Of a stretch of 39,921 nucleotides of DNA, positions 1-7,405 are shown one piece after another. The DNA comes from an uncultured Chitinophagaceae bacterium (lineage in GTDB: Bacteria; Bacteroidota; Bacteroidia; Chitinophagales; Chitinophagaceae): assembly GCA_934502905.1 (NCBI GenBank), contig CAKSVK010000009.1:1-39921 (forward strand). The letters are read 5' to 3'. How positions within the stretch are numbered: the stretch's first letter is position 1; every line of letters begins with the position of its first letter. A program made the translations under genes and the position numbers. A model generated the notes under the pieces. The model worked only from the letters and a program-made list of their open reading frames with translations. It searched no databases and was not told where the DNA came from.

Positions 1-447
1 CGGCAGCTGCGATAAACCTTCGTACACCGTATTCCAGTCTCCCAGCTCTTTCAACCCCTCCGGCTTACCTTCCTTTATACTCTCATCCAGCCAGAAAAGG
101 CCTTTGTAACACACATCATGCACGAAATCCATATTTACTTTTGTCAACGGATCGTGCAGGATAAAATAACCCGTCTTAGCAATTGAATACTTATCATCAT
201 TTAAGAGTATCAACCCGATGCCCAGCGACGATTCGAGCAGCACCCGGACACCATACTGTGATATCCCGGTTTTTTCAACGATCTTCTCAATGGTTATGCC
301 ATTACTCCCCGCTGCTTCTATTGCCGCCAATATTCCACTATCCCTCATCACACGCGCCACCTGGAACACGACCGGTCCAAATGCTATGTACTGTGCCAGT
401 CCTTTTGCTTCTAATGCTGTCCTGCTATCCGTTCTGTAAAAATCCAT
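1..447 (-). CDS. SAM-dependent methyltransferase, N-terminal part (runs off window edge)
   Basis: The 149 residues visible form the N-terminal winged-helix/dimerisation part of an O-methyltransferase-like protein. After the start MDFYRTDSRTALEAKGLA come helices typical of the dimerisation fold (GILAAIEAA, TIEKIVEKTGISQYGVRVLLES) and a wing ending in YSIAKTGYF. The Rossmann SAM-binding domain would lie beyond base 1, so its GxGxG motif cannot be seen. The start at 447 is supported by a perfect AGGAGG (complement of 457-462) nine bases upstream, unusually strong for this phylum. It follows the ketosynthase by 20 bp and is probably its operon partner; methyltransferases of this kind occur in flexirubin/aryl-polyene loci. 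Family assignment is from pattern recognition of the N-terminal domain only, so the methyl acceptor is unknown. Confidence 0.72.
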   Translation of the reverse strand, partial: MDFYRTDSRTALEAKGLAQYIAFGPVVFQVARVMRDSGILAAIEAAGSNGITIEKIVEKTGISQYGVRVLLESSLGIGLILLNDDKYSIAKTGYFILHDPLTKVNMDFVHDVCYKGLFWLDESIKEGKPEGLKELGDWNTVYEGLSQLP

Positions 448-467
448 CCGGCAGATCCTCCTGTTTT

Positions 468-1601
468 TTATGATTGTTGTAAAATGATCGCGGCGTTACA
501 CCCGCCAAAACCGGACGCCACTTTAAGACAAGTATTGAAATTTCCGCGTTGCAATATACTGCTAACTTGCACATGTTGCGTAGTACCAGGATCACTAAAA
601 CCACGGGTCGGTAAAAATATTTTTTCTTTCATGGAAAGAATGGATACGATCGCTTCAATTAATCCTGCTGCGCCCAATGTATGCCCATAATACCCTTTAA
701 TGCTGTGCAGGGGCGTATGCTGTAATCCCGCTAGGTGCATAGCTTTCGCCTCCATTTCATCGTTATACAGCGTTGCGGTCCCGTGCGCGGATATACAGTC
801 GATATCACGTTTACTGATACCCGCTTCCTCCATGGCACCTGTTATTGCCTGAAAAAGCTCTGCCCCCGTACGGGAAGGGCCTGAAATATGATTGGCGTCA
901 TTACTGGTTGCGCCACCGGTTACACGAACAGGCGGACCTGGAGGTTTATCTGTTGACAGGATCACGGTAGCCGCACCCTCTCCCAGGTTGATGCCTTTAC
1001 GCACCGCATCAAAAGGCCGGCAGGGTTCATCGCTCACGGCATGAAAAGACTGGAACCCGGACAGCACAAAACGGGTAATGACATCCGCTCCGGCAACCAC
1101 TGCATGATTATATCTACCACTTTGCAATAAACGCATGGCAGTGATAATGGCAACAAGACCTGAAATACAGGCATGGCTTATGATAACAGGGGTATTGATA
1201 AATCCGAAATGCCTGGCTATCACCTTCGCGGAATGACCTAATGTCATCTGCTTTTTTAATGCAGCATCCAGGAGTTCTGTCTCCAGCATGCTGATATTTC
1301 CCTTGGTGGAGGACATAATAAAAACTGTGTCAGCTTCCTGTCCGCTTACAGGGCTCCTTTGCAATGCATCTGCTATGGATGAGATCAGCAACTGCTCAAA
1401 ACGGGTATATTCCCCGGTTGAGAATGTACCTTCTATCAGGGAAGCATAAAAAGGATTGTCGGAAAACGCCGGCTTGTTGTGCAACCGGATCCCCGATCTG
1501 CCTTCCTGCAGATGAGTGAGATTTTCCGCTGCTGTTGTACCCAGCGGAGAAACTATATTTTCAGCAACGAAATAAACAGATCTTCTCATCTCAACGGTCA
1601 T
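468..1601 (-). CDS. beta-ketoacyl-ACP synthase (FabB/FabF-like, pigment-type)
   Basis: A 377-residue condensing enzyme of the thiolase fold. It would catalyse decarboxylative Claisen condensation of an acyl thioester with malonyl-ACP. The Cys-His-His triad is complete: Cys145 in SHACISG, His273 in SAHGTATLYND and His307 in KGYYGHTLGAAG, with the conserved Lys302 just before it. The glycine-rich C-terminus (VASGFGGCNAAIIL) is also family-typical. The protein is slightly shorter than housekeeping FabF (about 410), as are many aryl-polyene/flexirubin ketosynthases. It starts 5 bp after the thioesterase stop; a second in-frame Met at residue 5 is also possible. Neighbouring hot-dog dehydratase, thioesterase and methyltransferase point to polyene pigment biosynthesis rather than housekeeping fatty acid synthesis; that role is inferred from context. 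Confidence 0.88.
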   Translation of the reverse strand: MTVEMRRSVYFVAENIVSPLGTTAAENLTHLQEGRSGIRLHNKPAFSDNPFYASLIEGTFSTGEYTRFEQLLISSIADALQRSPVSGQEADTVFIMSSTKGNISMLETELLDAALKKQMTLGHSAKVIARHFGFINTPVIISHACISGLVAIITAMRLLQSGRYNHAVVAGADVITRFVLSGFQSFHAVSDEPCRPFDAVRKGINLGEGAATVILSTDKPPGPPVRVTGGATSNDANHISGPSRTGAELFQAITGAMEEAGISKRDIDCISAHGTATLYNDEMEAKAMHLAGLQHTPLHSIKGYYGHTLGAAGLIEAIVSILSMKEKIFLPTRGFSDPGTTQHVQVSSILQRGNFNTCLKVASGFGGCNAAIILQQS

Positions 1602-1606
1602 TATTG

Positions 1607-2029
1607 CTAAAAGCCTTTTTCTTTTTTCCAGTTTTCGAAAAAAGCCGGGTTTGTCAGTTGCAAGGATGAAGTATCCTTATCTAGGAAAACCTGCACCGAA
1701 GACCCGGTTGCTACCAGGATACCGTTTTCAGCATTATACAGGTGATAGTCGAACTTCAGCTTGGCTGCATCACAAGGTTTGTAAATTGTTTCCACGATCA
1801 CTTTTTCTCCGTATTTCAGGGAACGTTTATAATTGCATTCTACATGCACGACCGGGATGACCAATCCATTTTTATAAAAATCCAGGTAACCGATACCGTG
1901 CTCTATGCTAAAGGATTCCCGGCCATCTTCGAAATACCGGATATAATGGCCATGCCATACTATACCCAAAGGATCCGCTTCATTGAACCTGACATTTACC
2001 TCTATTTTACCTGATAACGTTTTCTGCAT
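1607..2029 (-). CDS. acyl-CoA/ACP thioesterase, 4HBT hot-dog family (YbgC-like)
   Basis: A 140-residue single hot-dog domain. The N-terminal motif NEADPLGIVWHGHYIRYFED matches the 4-hydroxybenzoyl-CoA thioesterase/YbgC signature, with the catalytic-type Asp19 and the WHGHY histidines before the long central helix. The family hydrolyses acyl-CoA or acyl-ACP thioesters in the cytoplasm. It lies between the exported protein (34 bp after that gene's stop) and the ketosynthase (5 bp gap), consistent with a biosynthetic operon in which it would release or edit acyl chains. Length is normal for the family. The substrate cannot be read from the sequence. Confidence 0.85.
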   Translation of the reverse strand: MQKTLSGKIEVNVRFNEADPLGIVWHGHYIRYFEDGRESFSIEHGIGYLDFYKNGLVIPVVHVECNYKRSLKYGEKVIVETIYKPCDAAKLKFDYHLYNAENGILVATGSSVQVFLDKDTSSLQLTNPAFFENWKKEKGF

Positions 2030-2063
2030 TTGTTATTTTCTTCGCGTTAGTTTTGGAACGAAG

Positions 2064-2702
2064 TTATCCATTTGCACTTTTCCATTCGCTATATCTTCCC
2101 CTTTCTATTTGCAGCAGGATATCGTGTATGGTTTTAGCCCAGTAATTTCTGAAGCCAAAGCCGACAGGCTTACCGGTCATTCTTTCGGTCAATAATACTT
2201 TACGGGAACCCATATCCAGAATAGTAACATAAAATGCCCCTGTAGCGCTTGCCTTATTCAGCGTTTCTGCGATGAACATGACGCTCATCCCCTTTTTATC
2301 TCCGAAGTCATAGCCTTTTACGATGGAGGTTATGGTTTCCTTTTTAAAGCGGACATCATCCGAACTGAATTCTTTGATATTCTCCGGCTCTATTTTTTCA
2401 TTCTTTGCCGTAACAAAAGCTATATTTTTTATCATGCCCGGTTTATCGAAAGCCTTGTCTACCGTGTATTTAGCCGGCTCGCTCATGATCAGTTGATTGA
2501 TTTTGGTAAATTGTTGCTTAATACCGGAAGGAGTCCCATTCGCTTCGTTCAGCACTTTCGCCTGTGTAAAATCCACGCCCAGCCAGGTTACCGGCACCGC
2601 AGGGTCGTTAAAAAAATCTTTTAACGCCTGGGCAGATGCAGATACAACCGTTACCATTACCAATAAAAAAGCAGAGCATAAGATACCAGTAATTCTTTTC
2701 AT
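2064..2702 (-). CDS. exported protein of unknown function in the pigment-type operon
   Basis: I do not recognise a named family. The 212-residue protein starts with a clear Sec signal peptide (MKRITGILCSAFLLVMVTVV, then SASAQA with probable cleavage after AQA), so it is periplasmic or surface-associated. The mature part opens with a WLGVDFTQAK segment and is mixed alpha/beta with many Lys and Glu; it has no Cys beyond the signal and no membrane segment. It contains an RKVLLTERMTGKPVGFGFRNYW stretch near the C-terminus. It sits 15 bp downstream of the dehydratase gene on the same strand. An envelope role linked to outer-membrane deposition of the pigment lipid is possible but purely contextual. 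Confidence 0.7.
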   Translation of the reverse strand: MKRITGILCSAFLLVMVTVVSASAQALKDFFNDPAVPVTWLGVDFTQAKVLNEANGTPSGIKQQFTKINQLIMSEPAKYTVDKAFDKPGMIKNIAFVTAKNEKIEPENIKEFSSDDVRFKKETITSIVKGYDFGDKKGMSVMFIAETLNKASATGAFYVTILDMGSRKVLLTERMTGKPVGFGFRNYWAKTIHDILLQIERGRYSEWKSANG

Positions 2703-2717
2703 GATACGCTATTTGAT

Positions 2718-3131
2718 CTAATTGCCTGAATTAATAAATATTTTCATATCGCATTTCGCCATCAGCTTGCCATTACAGCTTACCGTACCTGAAATGATCG
2801 TTACATCAAACACCTGGTTCTTGATGGTAATGGTTGTTTTCAAAACATCCCCCGTCGCAGGCAGCTCAAAAATTTCCAGGTGCTGAACAGCGCCAATAAA
2901 ACCGACAGGTACAGGCTCGTTTGCAAGGCTGCATACATATCCCATCCTGGCCGCTGCCGTTTGTGCGATATTTTCAATCAACGCAGGCTCGGTCAGCCGG
3001 TCATTCTCCATAAAAATATGCCCCGGCTGCACCCGGTAGGAGGTAGTGGCAGACATATCATCTGCAGCAATAAGCGTATCTACCATTACAAAAGGAAAAC
3101 GTTGTGGTATAAGTGATAATATATCCTTCAT
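2718..3131 (-). CDS. hot-dog 3-hydroxyacyl-ACP dehydratase (FabZ/ApeI-like)
   Basis: A 137-residue single hot-dog domain. The opening LIPQRFPFVMVDTL and the central GHIFMENDRLTEPALIENIAQT follow the FabZ/FabA layout (QRPPFLxxDxV, then GHFPGxPxxPGxxxIExxAQ). They supply the expected His38 and Glu53 (Glu in place of the Asp of FabA). FabZ-type enzymes dehydrate (3R)-hydroxyacyl-ACP to trans-2-enoyl-ACP; in aryl-polyene and flexirubin clusters a divergent copy builds the conjugated chain. The proline-rich PGKPVMPG loop of FabZ is replaced by MENDRLTEP, which argues for a specialised copy and not the housekeeping enzyme. It starts 17 bp after the glnS stop, so glnS may be the first gene of this transcript. 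Confidence 0.82.
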   Translation of the reverse strand: MKDILSLIPQRFPFVMVDTLIAADDMSATTSYRVQPGHIFMENDRLTEPALIENIAQTAAARMGYVCSLANEPVPVGFIGAVQHLEIFELPATGDVLKTTITIKNQVFDVTIISGTVSCNGKLMAKCDMKIFINSGN

Positions 3132-3148
3132 ATTGGTTTTCCTGCCGG

Positions 3149-4810
3149 TTATTTTTTACTTTCTTTTGCCCAGGTATCCCTCAGCGTTACCGTTCTGTTG
3201 AACACCGGCTTTTGCGGCACCGATGTTTTATCAAGTGTAAAATATCCTTTACGGATGAACTGGAATTTTTCACCCTGCTCTGCTGCCGCAAGCGAGGGCT
3301 CTATATAAGCAGGTTTCACGATCTGCAGCGATTGCCCGTTGACGCACTGCAGGAAGTCGTCCTGTTCAGCCGGGTTCTCCACATTGAACAACCGGTCGTA
3401 CAATCTCACTTCTGCTTCTACCGCATGCTGTACACTTACCCAATGAATGGTCCCTTTCACATGAATAGCAGAAGTGTCGTTACCACTTTTGCTTTCGGGT
3501 ATATAGGTACAGTGCAGTTCTGTGACATTCCCCTTCTCATCTTTTACAAAGTCATCGCATTTTACAATATAAGCGCTTTTAAGGCGTACCATCGCTCCCG
3601 GTGCCAGGCGGAACCATTTCTTCGCGGGCACTTCCATAAAATCTTCTCTTTCTATCCACAGCTCACCGGAAAAAGGAATAGCCCGTGTACCTCCGTTATT
3701 TTCGGCTTCGGGGTTGTTCTCACTGTATACTTCCTCTGTTTGTCCCTCAGGATAATTGGTAATTACCAGCTTAATAGGGTCCAGTACTGCCATGCGTCGC
3801 AGTGCAATTTTGTTCAGGTGTTCCCTGATACAAAATTCCAGCAGGCTCATATCCACTACATTCTCCCGCTTTGCCACACCGATACGGTCGCAGAAATCCC
3901 TTATGCTTTCAGGCGTATACCCTCTTCTGCGTAAGCCGCTGATGGTGGTCATACGCGGGTCGTCCCAGCCATCCACCACTTTTTCATTCACCAGCTGCAT
4001 CAGCTTTCGCTTACTGGTAATGCTATAGCTTACATTCCGGCGGGCAAACTCGTATTGTTTCGATGGAAATATTTCCAGCTTGTCTATCAGCCAGTCGTAC
4101 AGTTCACGATGGGGCACAAACTCCAGCGTACAGATGGAATGTGTAACGGCCTCAATGCTATCGCTTTGACCGTGTGCAAAATCGTACATCGGGTATATGC
4201 ACCACTTATCGCCGGTGCGGTGGTGGTGGGCATGTTTGATGCGGTATAAAACCGGGTCACGCATCAGCATATTAGGATGCGCCATGTCTATTTTCGCTCT
4301 CAGGGTTTTTGTACCATCGGGAAACTTCCCGGCTTTCATTCCTTCAAACAGGTCCAGGTTTTCCTCTACAGTCCTGTTTCGGTATGGACTATCTTTTCCG
4401 GGTTCGGTAGGTGTTCCTTTTAAAGCGGCTATTTCCTCAGACGTGCTGTCATCCACATAGGCCAGTCCTTTATTGATAAGGCTGATAGCATATCCATATA
4501 ATGTATCAAAATAATCGGAAGCATACAGCTCGTTTTTCCACTGGTAGCCCAGCCATGCCACATCTGCTTTGATGCTTTCCACATATTCCGTCTCTTCTGT
4601 TACCGGGTTGGTATCATCAAAGCGAAGATTGGTATAACCTCCATACTTTTCTGTCAGTCCGAAATTCAGGCATATGCTGGAAGCATGCCCCAGGTGCAGG
4701 TATCCATTGGGCTCCGGTGGAAAACGGGTAATAATCTGGGGGTATTTCTTGTTTTTCAGGTCTTCTTCAATGATTTCCTCTATAAAATTCAGGCTTTTTT
4801 CCTCCGACAT
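3149..4810 (-). CDS. glnS: glutaminyl-tRNA synthetase
   Basis: Class I aminoacyl-tRNA synthetase that charges tRNA-Gln in the cytoplasm. The 553-residue product has the HIGH motif as HLGH (residues 39-42) inside PPEPNGYLHLGHASS, the GlnRS/GluRS-specific FDDTNP segment, and the KMSKS equivalent as TSKRK (265-269). The C-terminal anticodon-binding beta-barrels end in FNRTVTLRDTW, as in E. coli GlnRS. I chose the ATG at 4810: an AAGGA lies eight bases upstream. A longer reading would need a TTG codon at 4831 that falls inside a perfect TAnnTTTG promoter element (4829-4836), so it would not be transcribed. The AMP-binding Rossmann fold is intact and length is family-typical. Confidence 0.97.
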   Translation of the reverse strand: MSEEKSLNFIEEIIEEDLKNKKYPQIITRFPPEPNGYLHLGHASSICLNFGLTEKYGGYTNLRFDDTNPVTEETEYVESIKADVAWLGYQWKNELYASDYFDTLYGYAISLINKGLAYVDDSTSEEIAALKGTPTEPGKDSPYRNRTVEENLDLFEGMKAGKFPDGTKTLRAKIDMAHPNMLMRDPVLYRIKHAHHHRTGDKWCIYPMYDFAHGQSDSIEAVTHSICTLEFVPHRELYDWLIDKLEIFPSKQYEFARRNVSYSITSKRKLMQLVNEKVVDGWDDPRMTTISGLRRRGYTPESIRDFCDRIGVAKRENVVDMSLLEFCIREHLNKIALRRMAVLDPIKLVITNYPEGQTEEVYSENNPEAENNGGTRAIPFSGELWIEREDFMEVPAKKWFRLAPGAMVRLKSAYIVKCDDFVKDEKGNVTELHCTYIPESKSGNDTSAIHVKGTIHWVSVQHAVEAEVRLYDRLFNVENPAEQDDFLQCVNGQSLQIVKPAYIEPSLAAAEQGEKFQFIRKGYFTLDKTSVPQKPVFNRTVTLRDTWAKESKK

Positions 4811-4828
4811 AGGTACTATCCTTTTCGG

Positions 4829-4836
4829 CAAATGTA
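4829..4836 (-). promoter_or_regulatory. Bacteroidota -7 element for glnS
   Basis: Read on the minus strand the bases are TACATTTG, an exact match to the TAnnTTTG -7 consensus of Bacteroidota sigma-ABfr promoters. It lies 18 bp before the glnS ATG, giving a very short leader. No convincing TTG -33 element is seen about 19 bp upstream. Confidence 0.55.
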
Positions 4837-4860
4837 AGTTTTTGATAGCGGATAAGGCTA

Positions 4861-4910
4861 TTTCTGATATAGGATTTGGGATTTCTGATTTGAGGTTTCT
4901 GATTTCTGAT
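4861..4910. repeat. degenerate GATTTCTGATT tandem repeat
   Basis: The glnS/surface-protein intergenic region contains a run of closely related 8-14 base units: TTTCTGATAT, GATTTGGGATTTCTGATT, TTTCTGATTTCTGATTC. The units vary in spacing and are not exact, so this is a low-complexity decayed repeat and not a CRISPR. No coding potential is evident. Confidence 0.6.
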
Positions 4911-4945
4911 TCGGAGTCCTGAGGTTTGAGATCAACCGTTCATTC

Positions 4946-5974
4946 CTACTTCAAAAGGGTGACCGTTCCCCTCAGCGTCAGCTCACGTTTCAGGATAAAA
5001 TCGAAATACACACAGAAATAAGTATAACTGCCGGGGTATGATCTTTTACCGTTGACACTGCCATCCCATGCTTTTTTAGGATCGGTGGTTTCAAATACTT
5101 TTTGCCCGAAACGGTTAAACACCGCTAAATGATAACTTGGCACGGGGCAAAAAGCACCTGCTTTAAATGTATCGTTCAGCCCGTCTCCATTGGGAGTAAA
5201 TGCTGTAGGAAAATTTACGCACCGGGTATCACAGATTACTGTTGTAATGGTATCGATCGCCGTACCGCAGATATTATCCGCCCTCAATATATATTTACCG
5301 GCTTCCGTGGCCGTAAAATCCGGCCGGGTAGAGCCATCGTGCCATGCATAGGTCGTGTATTTCTGTTCTACCGTTTGCAGCACTACTCCCGGAGCACCGC
5401 AGGGGATCAGCACATCTTCTCCCAGGGTAAAAGCCGGTTTATCTATCACTTCCACCACTACCCTGGCACGCGGACTTTCACAGCCCAGAATGGTTTGTGA
5501 AACATAGTAATAAGTAGTACCCGTATCGGCAGTGGATGGAACAGGCGCCACCGGGCTTCCGTCCAGGCTGGTGGCAGACGTGTACCATTTCAGGGACTCT
5601 CCCCAGGCCCTCAGGCGGGAAGCAGGTTTATTCAGGCATAAAAGCTCATCTTCCTTACCCGGTATCTGTATCAGGGAGTTTAAGATCACATACACGCTAT
5701 CCTCAATAGTACATATACCGTCAGTAGCTTCCAGCTTATACCAGTTGGTCTGGCCGATATCCAGGTAAGCGGTGGTTTGCCCGTCTTTCCACAGGTAGCT
5801 GACACCGGGCTGATTCTGAAGAACTTGCAATCTGTATTGTATATCATCGCAGATAATGATGCTATCCTTCGGGAACAACCGCTGGCTACAATCCAGCTGC
5901 GCCCGGGAAACAACACACATAAGCATGAAAGTTAATATAAGCGGTACTTTTCTGAAAGATGGCGGTCTTTTCAT
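4946..5974 (-). CDS. secreted surface protein with T9SS type B (gliding-type) C-terminal domain
   Basis: From the Met at 5974 the 342-residue protein has a signal peptide (MKRPPSFRKVPLILTFMLMC, then VVSRAQ). The middle holds about two Ig-like/PKD-like repeats containing the paired phrases YLWKDGQTTAYLDI and YAWHDGSTRPDFTATEAGKYIL, a pattern usual in Bacteroidota adhesin-like proteins. The C-terminus matches the gliding-motility CHU_C sorting domain: FPTAFTPNGDGLNDTFK, then VFNRFGQKVFETTDPKKAWDG and a final YFC..DFI strand set. Such domains direct export by the type IX secretion system and anchoring at the cell surface. An upstream Met at 6017-6019 would add 15 residues in front of the signal peptide, so I prefer 5974. 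Ligand unknown. Confidence 0.85.
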   Translation of the reverse strand: MKRPPSFRKVPLILTFMLMCVVSRAQLDCSQRLFPKDSIIICDDIQYRLQVLQNQPGVSYLWKDGQTTAYLDIGQTNWYKLEATDGICTIEDSVYVILNSLIQIPGKEDELLCLNKPASRLRAWGESLKWYTSATSLDGSPVAPVPSTADTGTTYYYVSQTILGCESPRARVVVEVIDKPAFTLGEDVLIPCGAPGVVLQTVEQKYTTYAWHDGSTRPDFTATEAGKYILRADNICGTAIDTITTVICDTRCVNFPTAFTPNGDGLNDTFKAGAFCPVPSYHLAVFNRFGQKVFETTDPKKAWDGSVNGKRSYPGSYTYFCVYFDFILKRELTLRGTVTLLK

Positions 5975-6038
5975 CGGATATGGAAGTTTGAATGTATAAG
6001 AAACGCTTTTAAAAGCCATATTAATGCGTGGATGTTCC

Positions 6039-6046
6039 TATTTTTG
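6039..6046 (+). promoter_or_regulatory. candidate -7 element upstream of rpmB (distal)
   Basis: TATTTTTG is a perfect TAnnTTTG match. It sits in GTTCCTATTTTTG, a 13-base string that recurs exactly at 16005-16017 ahead of the small lipoprotein gene, followed in both places by CATCAAC. A second, better placed promoter lies nearer rpmB. Confidence 0.4.
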
Positions 6047-6077
6047 CGGCTTCATCAACTAAATCAGGAAAATCTTT

Positions 6078-6107
6078 TTGATATTAATTATATTTTCCTG
6101 AACTTTG
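6078..6107 (+). promoter_or_regulatory. promoter of the rpmB-rpmG-bL38 operon
   Basis: A -33 type TTG at 6078-6080 is separated by 19 bp from GAACTTTG at 6100-6107, which matches seven of eight positions of the TAnnTTTG -7 consensus. The geometry is right for a Bacteroidota housekeeping promoter, and the rpmB start follows 21 bp later. Confidence 0.6.
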
Positions 6108-6128
6108 CACTCCCAAAAAATCAGGATT

Positions 6129-6365
6129 ATGGCTAGAGTATGTCAGGTTACAGGTAAGGTTCCGATTACCGGACACTATGTGTCGCACTCAAATATTAAA
6201 ACAAAACGCAGGTTTTTACCTAATCTGCAAACCAAACGTTTTTTCCTGGCAGAAGAAGACAGGTGGATCACTCTTAAGCTTTCTACAGAAGGATTAAGGA
6301 CCATCAACAAAAAAGGGCTGTATACTGTCGTAAAGGAATTACGTGCCCAGGGAGAAAAAATCTGA
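6129..6365 (+). CDS. rpmB: 50S ribosomal protein L28 (bL28)
   Basis: A 78-residue basic protein of the large ribosomal subunit. The N-terminus [20 protein letters not shown] and the segment [11 protein letters not shown] are signature L28 sequences, and the C-terminus has the usual [13 protein letters not shown] helix. The start is fixed by homology at the ATG at 6129; earlier in-frame codons lie within the promoter/leader. It leads a three-gene translation operon with rpmG (24 bp downstream) and the DUF4295 gene. Length is normal for the phylum. Confidence 0.97.
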   Translation: MARVCQVTGKVPITGHYVSHSNIKTKRRFLPNLQTKRFFLAEEDRWITLKLSTEGLRTINKKGLYTVVKELRAQGEKI

Positions 6366-6389
6366 TAACAAATTTAAATTTATATAGCT

Positions 6390-6572
6390 ATGGCTAAGAA
6401 AGGTAACAGGGTGCAGGTGATCCTGGAGTGCACAGAGCACAAAACAAGTGGTCAGCCGGGTACCAGCAGGTATATTTCTACAAAAAACAAGAAGAATACG
6501 CCTGAGCGCCTGGAATTGAAAAAATATAACCCGATCTTAAAGAAGGTCACAGTTCATAAAGAAATCAAATAA
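6390..6572 (+). CDS. rpmG: 50S ribosomal protein L33 (bL33), zinc-free form
   Basis: A 60-residue large-subunit protein opening [18 protein letters not shown] and carrying the family segment [23 protein letters not shown]. Zinc-binding L33 has two CxxC pairs; here only a single Cys (in LECTEH) is present, so this is the C-minus, zinc-independent form. It sits between rpmB and the DUF4295 gene, the usual Bacteroidota arrangement. Complete and of normal length. Confidence 0.96.
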   Translation: MAKKGNRVQVILECTEHKTSGQPGTSRYISTKNKKNTPERLELKKYNPILKKVTVHKEIK

Positions 6573-6621
6573 GTTGGGGTGATCCTTTTCACCGCATGTT
6601 CACATTTTCATATTATTTACC

Positions 6622-6795
6622 ATGGCAAAAGCAGCTAAAACCGCGATTAAGACAAAAGATCAGAAAGCAGCAGCGGAAGCAAAAAACTGGACAAAAGTAA
6701 TTAAGGCTGTACGCAGTCCTAAATCCGGCGCCTATACCTTCAAGGAAGCTATTGTGCATAAGGATAAGATCAAAGATTTTTTAGCTCAGAAATAA
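6622..6795 (+). CDS. DUF4295 small basic protein, probable ribosomal protein bL38
   Basis: A 57-residue, Lys- and Ala-rich protein starting MAKAAKTAIKTKDQKAAA and ending KDKIKDFLAQK, encoded 49 bp after rpmG. Gene position, size and the central IKAVRSPKSGAYTFKE segment match the Bacteroidota-restricted DUF4295 family. To my knowledge a protein of this type was identified as an extra large-subunit ribosomal component (bL38) in a Flavobacterium ribosome structure; I recall this and cannot check it here. It is easy to miss because it is so short. A terminator hairpin follows at 6817-6847, closing the operon. Confidence 0.85.
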   Translation: MAKAAKTAIKTKDQKAAAEAKNWTKVIKAVRSPKSGAYTFKEAIVHKDKIKDFLAQK

Positions 6796-6816
6796 TCCTG
6801 GGTGCAAAATATTTCG

Positions 6817-6850
6817 AAGCTGTCACGGTAAACCCGGGACAGCTTTTGTT
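6817..6850 (+). terminator. intrinsic terminator after the ribosomal protein operon
   Basis: AAGCTGTC (6817-6824) pairs perfectly with GACAGCTT (6838-6845), with extra inner GG/CC pairing, followed by TTTTGTTATTTTT. It lies 21 bp after the DUF4295 stop and just before the GNAT start at 6866. Confidence 0.75.
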
Positions 6851-6865
6851 ATTTTTATAAATATT

Positions 6866-7396
6866 ATGAGCAATACGGTCTTCGTCAGGAAAGCAGGTAT
6901 TGAGGATATGTCCACTATTGTGGATATTGGCAAAAGAACATTTTCTGAAACCTATTCAGAAGCCGGTCTGAACGGCACCCTGAGCACCTGTGTTGACCAA
7001 AAGTTCAACGAGCAGGAAATTGAAAAGGAACTGAGCCGTCCATTTACAGAATTTTACCTGGCATTTGCAAACGATCGTCCGGTAGCTTTCACCAAGCTGC
7101 GGCACGATAGTACCGTAAAAGGCATAGAGGGAAAAAAGGCGCTGGAGATAGAAAGAATATATGTGCTGAAAGAATACCAGGGCGTGAAAGTAGGTAAGGA
7201 ACTGATGGATAGCTGTATCCAAATGGCCATCCAAAACCGGTATGAAGTGATCTGGCTGCAGGTATGGCAAAGAAACAATAAAGCGATCCGCTTTTACCAG
7301 AAAGCCGGATTCGTGGTATTTGATACCGCTGTTTTTAACCTTGCCCTGAATATAGAACAAGATGATTTCCTGATGCGACTGGACCTTTATTATTAA
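6866..7396 (+). CDS. GNAT family N-acetyltransferase
   Basis: A 176-residue single GNAT domain. The acetyl-CoA pyrophosphate loop is visible as YQGVKVGKELM (QxxxxG type) after strand ALEIERIYVLKEY. The C-terminal NNKAIRFYQKAGFVVFDTAVF is the classic motif B. The N-terminal VRKAGIEDMSTIVDIGKRTFSETY resembles PaiA/polyamine-type acetyltransferases. It would transfer acetyl from acetyl-CoA to an amine on a small molecule or protein; the substrate is not readable. It follows the ribosomal operon terminator and ends 9 bp before ftsY, so it may be co-transcribed with ftsY. Confidence 0.9.
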   Translation: MSNTVFVRKAGIEDMSTIVDIGKRTFSETYSEAGLNGTLSTCVDQKFNEQEIEKELSRPFTEFYLAFANDRPVAFTKLRHDSTVKGIEGKKALEIERIYVLKEYQGVKVGKELMDSCIQMAIQNRYEVIWLQVWQRNNKAIRFYQKAGFVVFDTAVFNLALNIEQDDFLMRLDLYY

Positions 7397-7405
7397 ATTT
7401 AGACT

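Noticed and set aside
2064..2702. LolA-like outer-membrane lipoprotein carrier in the pigment operon
   Set aside because: LolA commonly occurs in such loci, but no LolA sequence motif could be recognised.
4861..4910. Repeated TTTCTGATT units considered as a CRISPR array
   Set aside because: Units are short, inexact and have no constant spacers; no cas genes are nearby.
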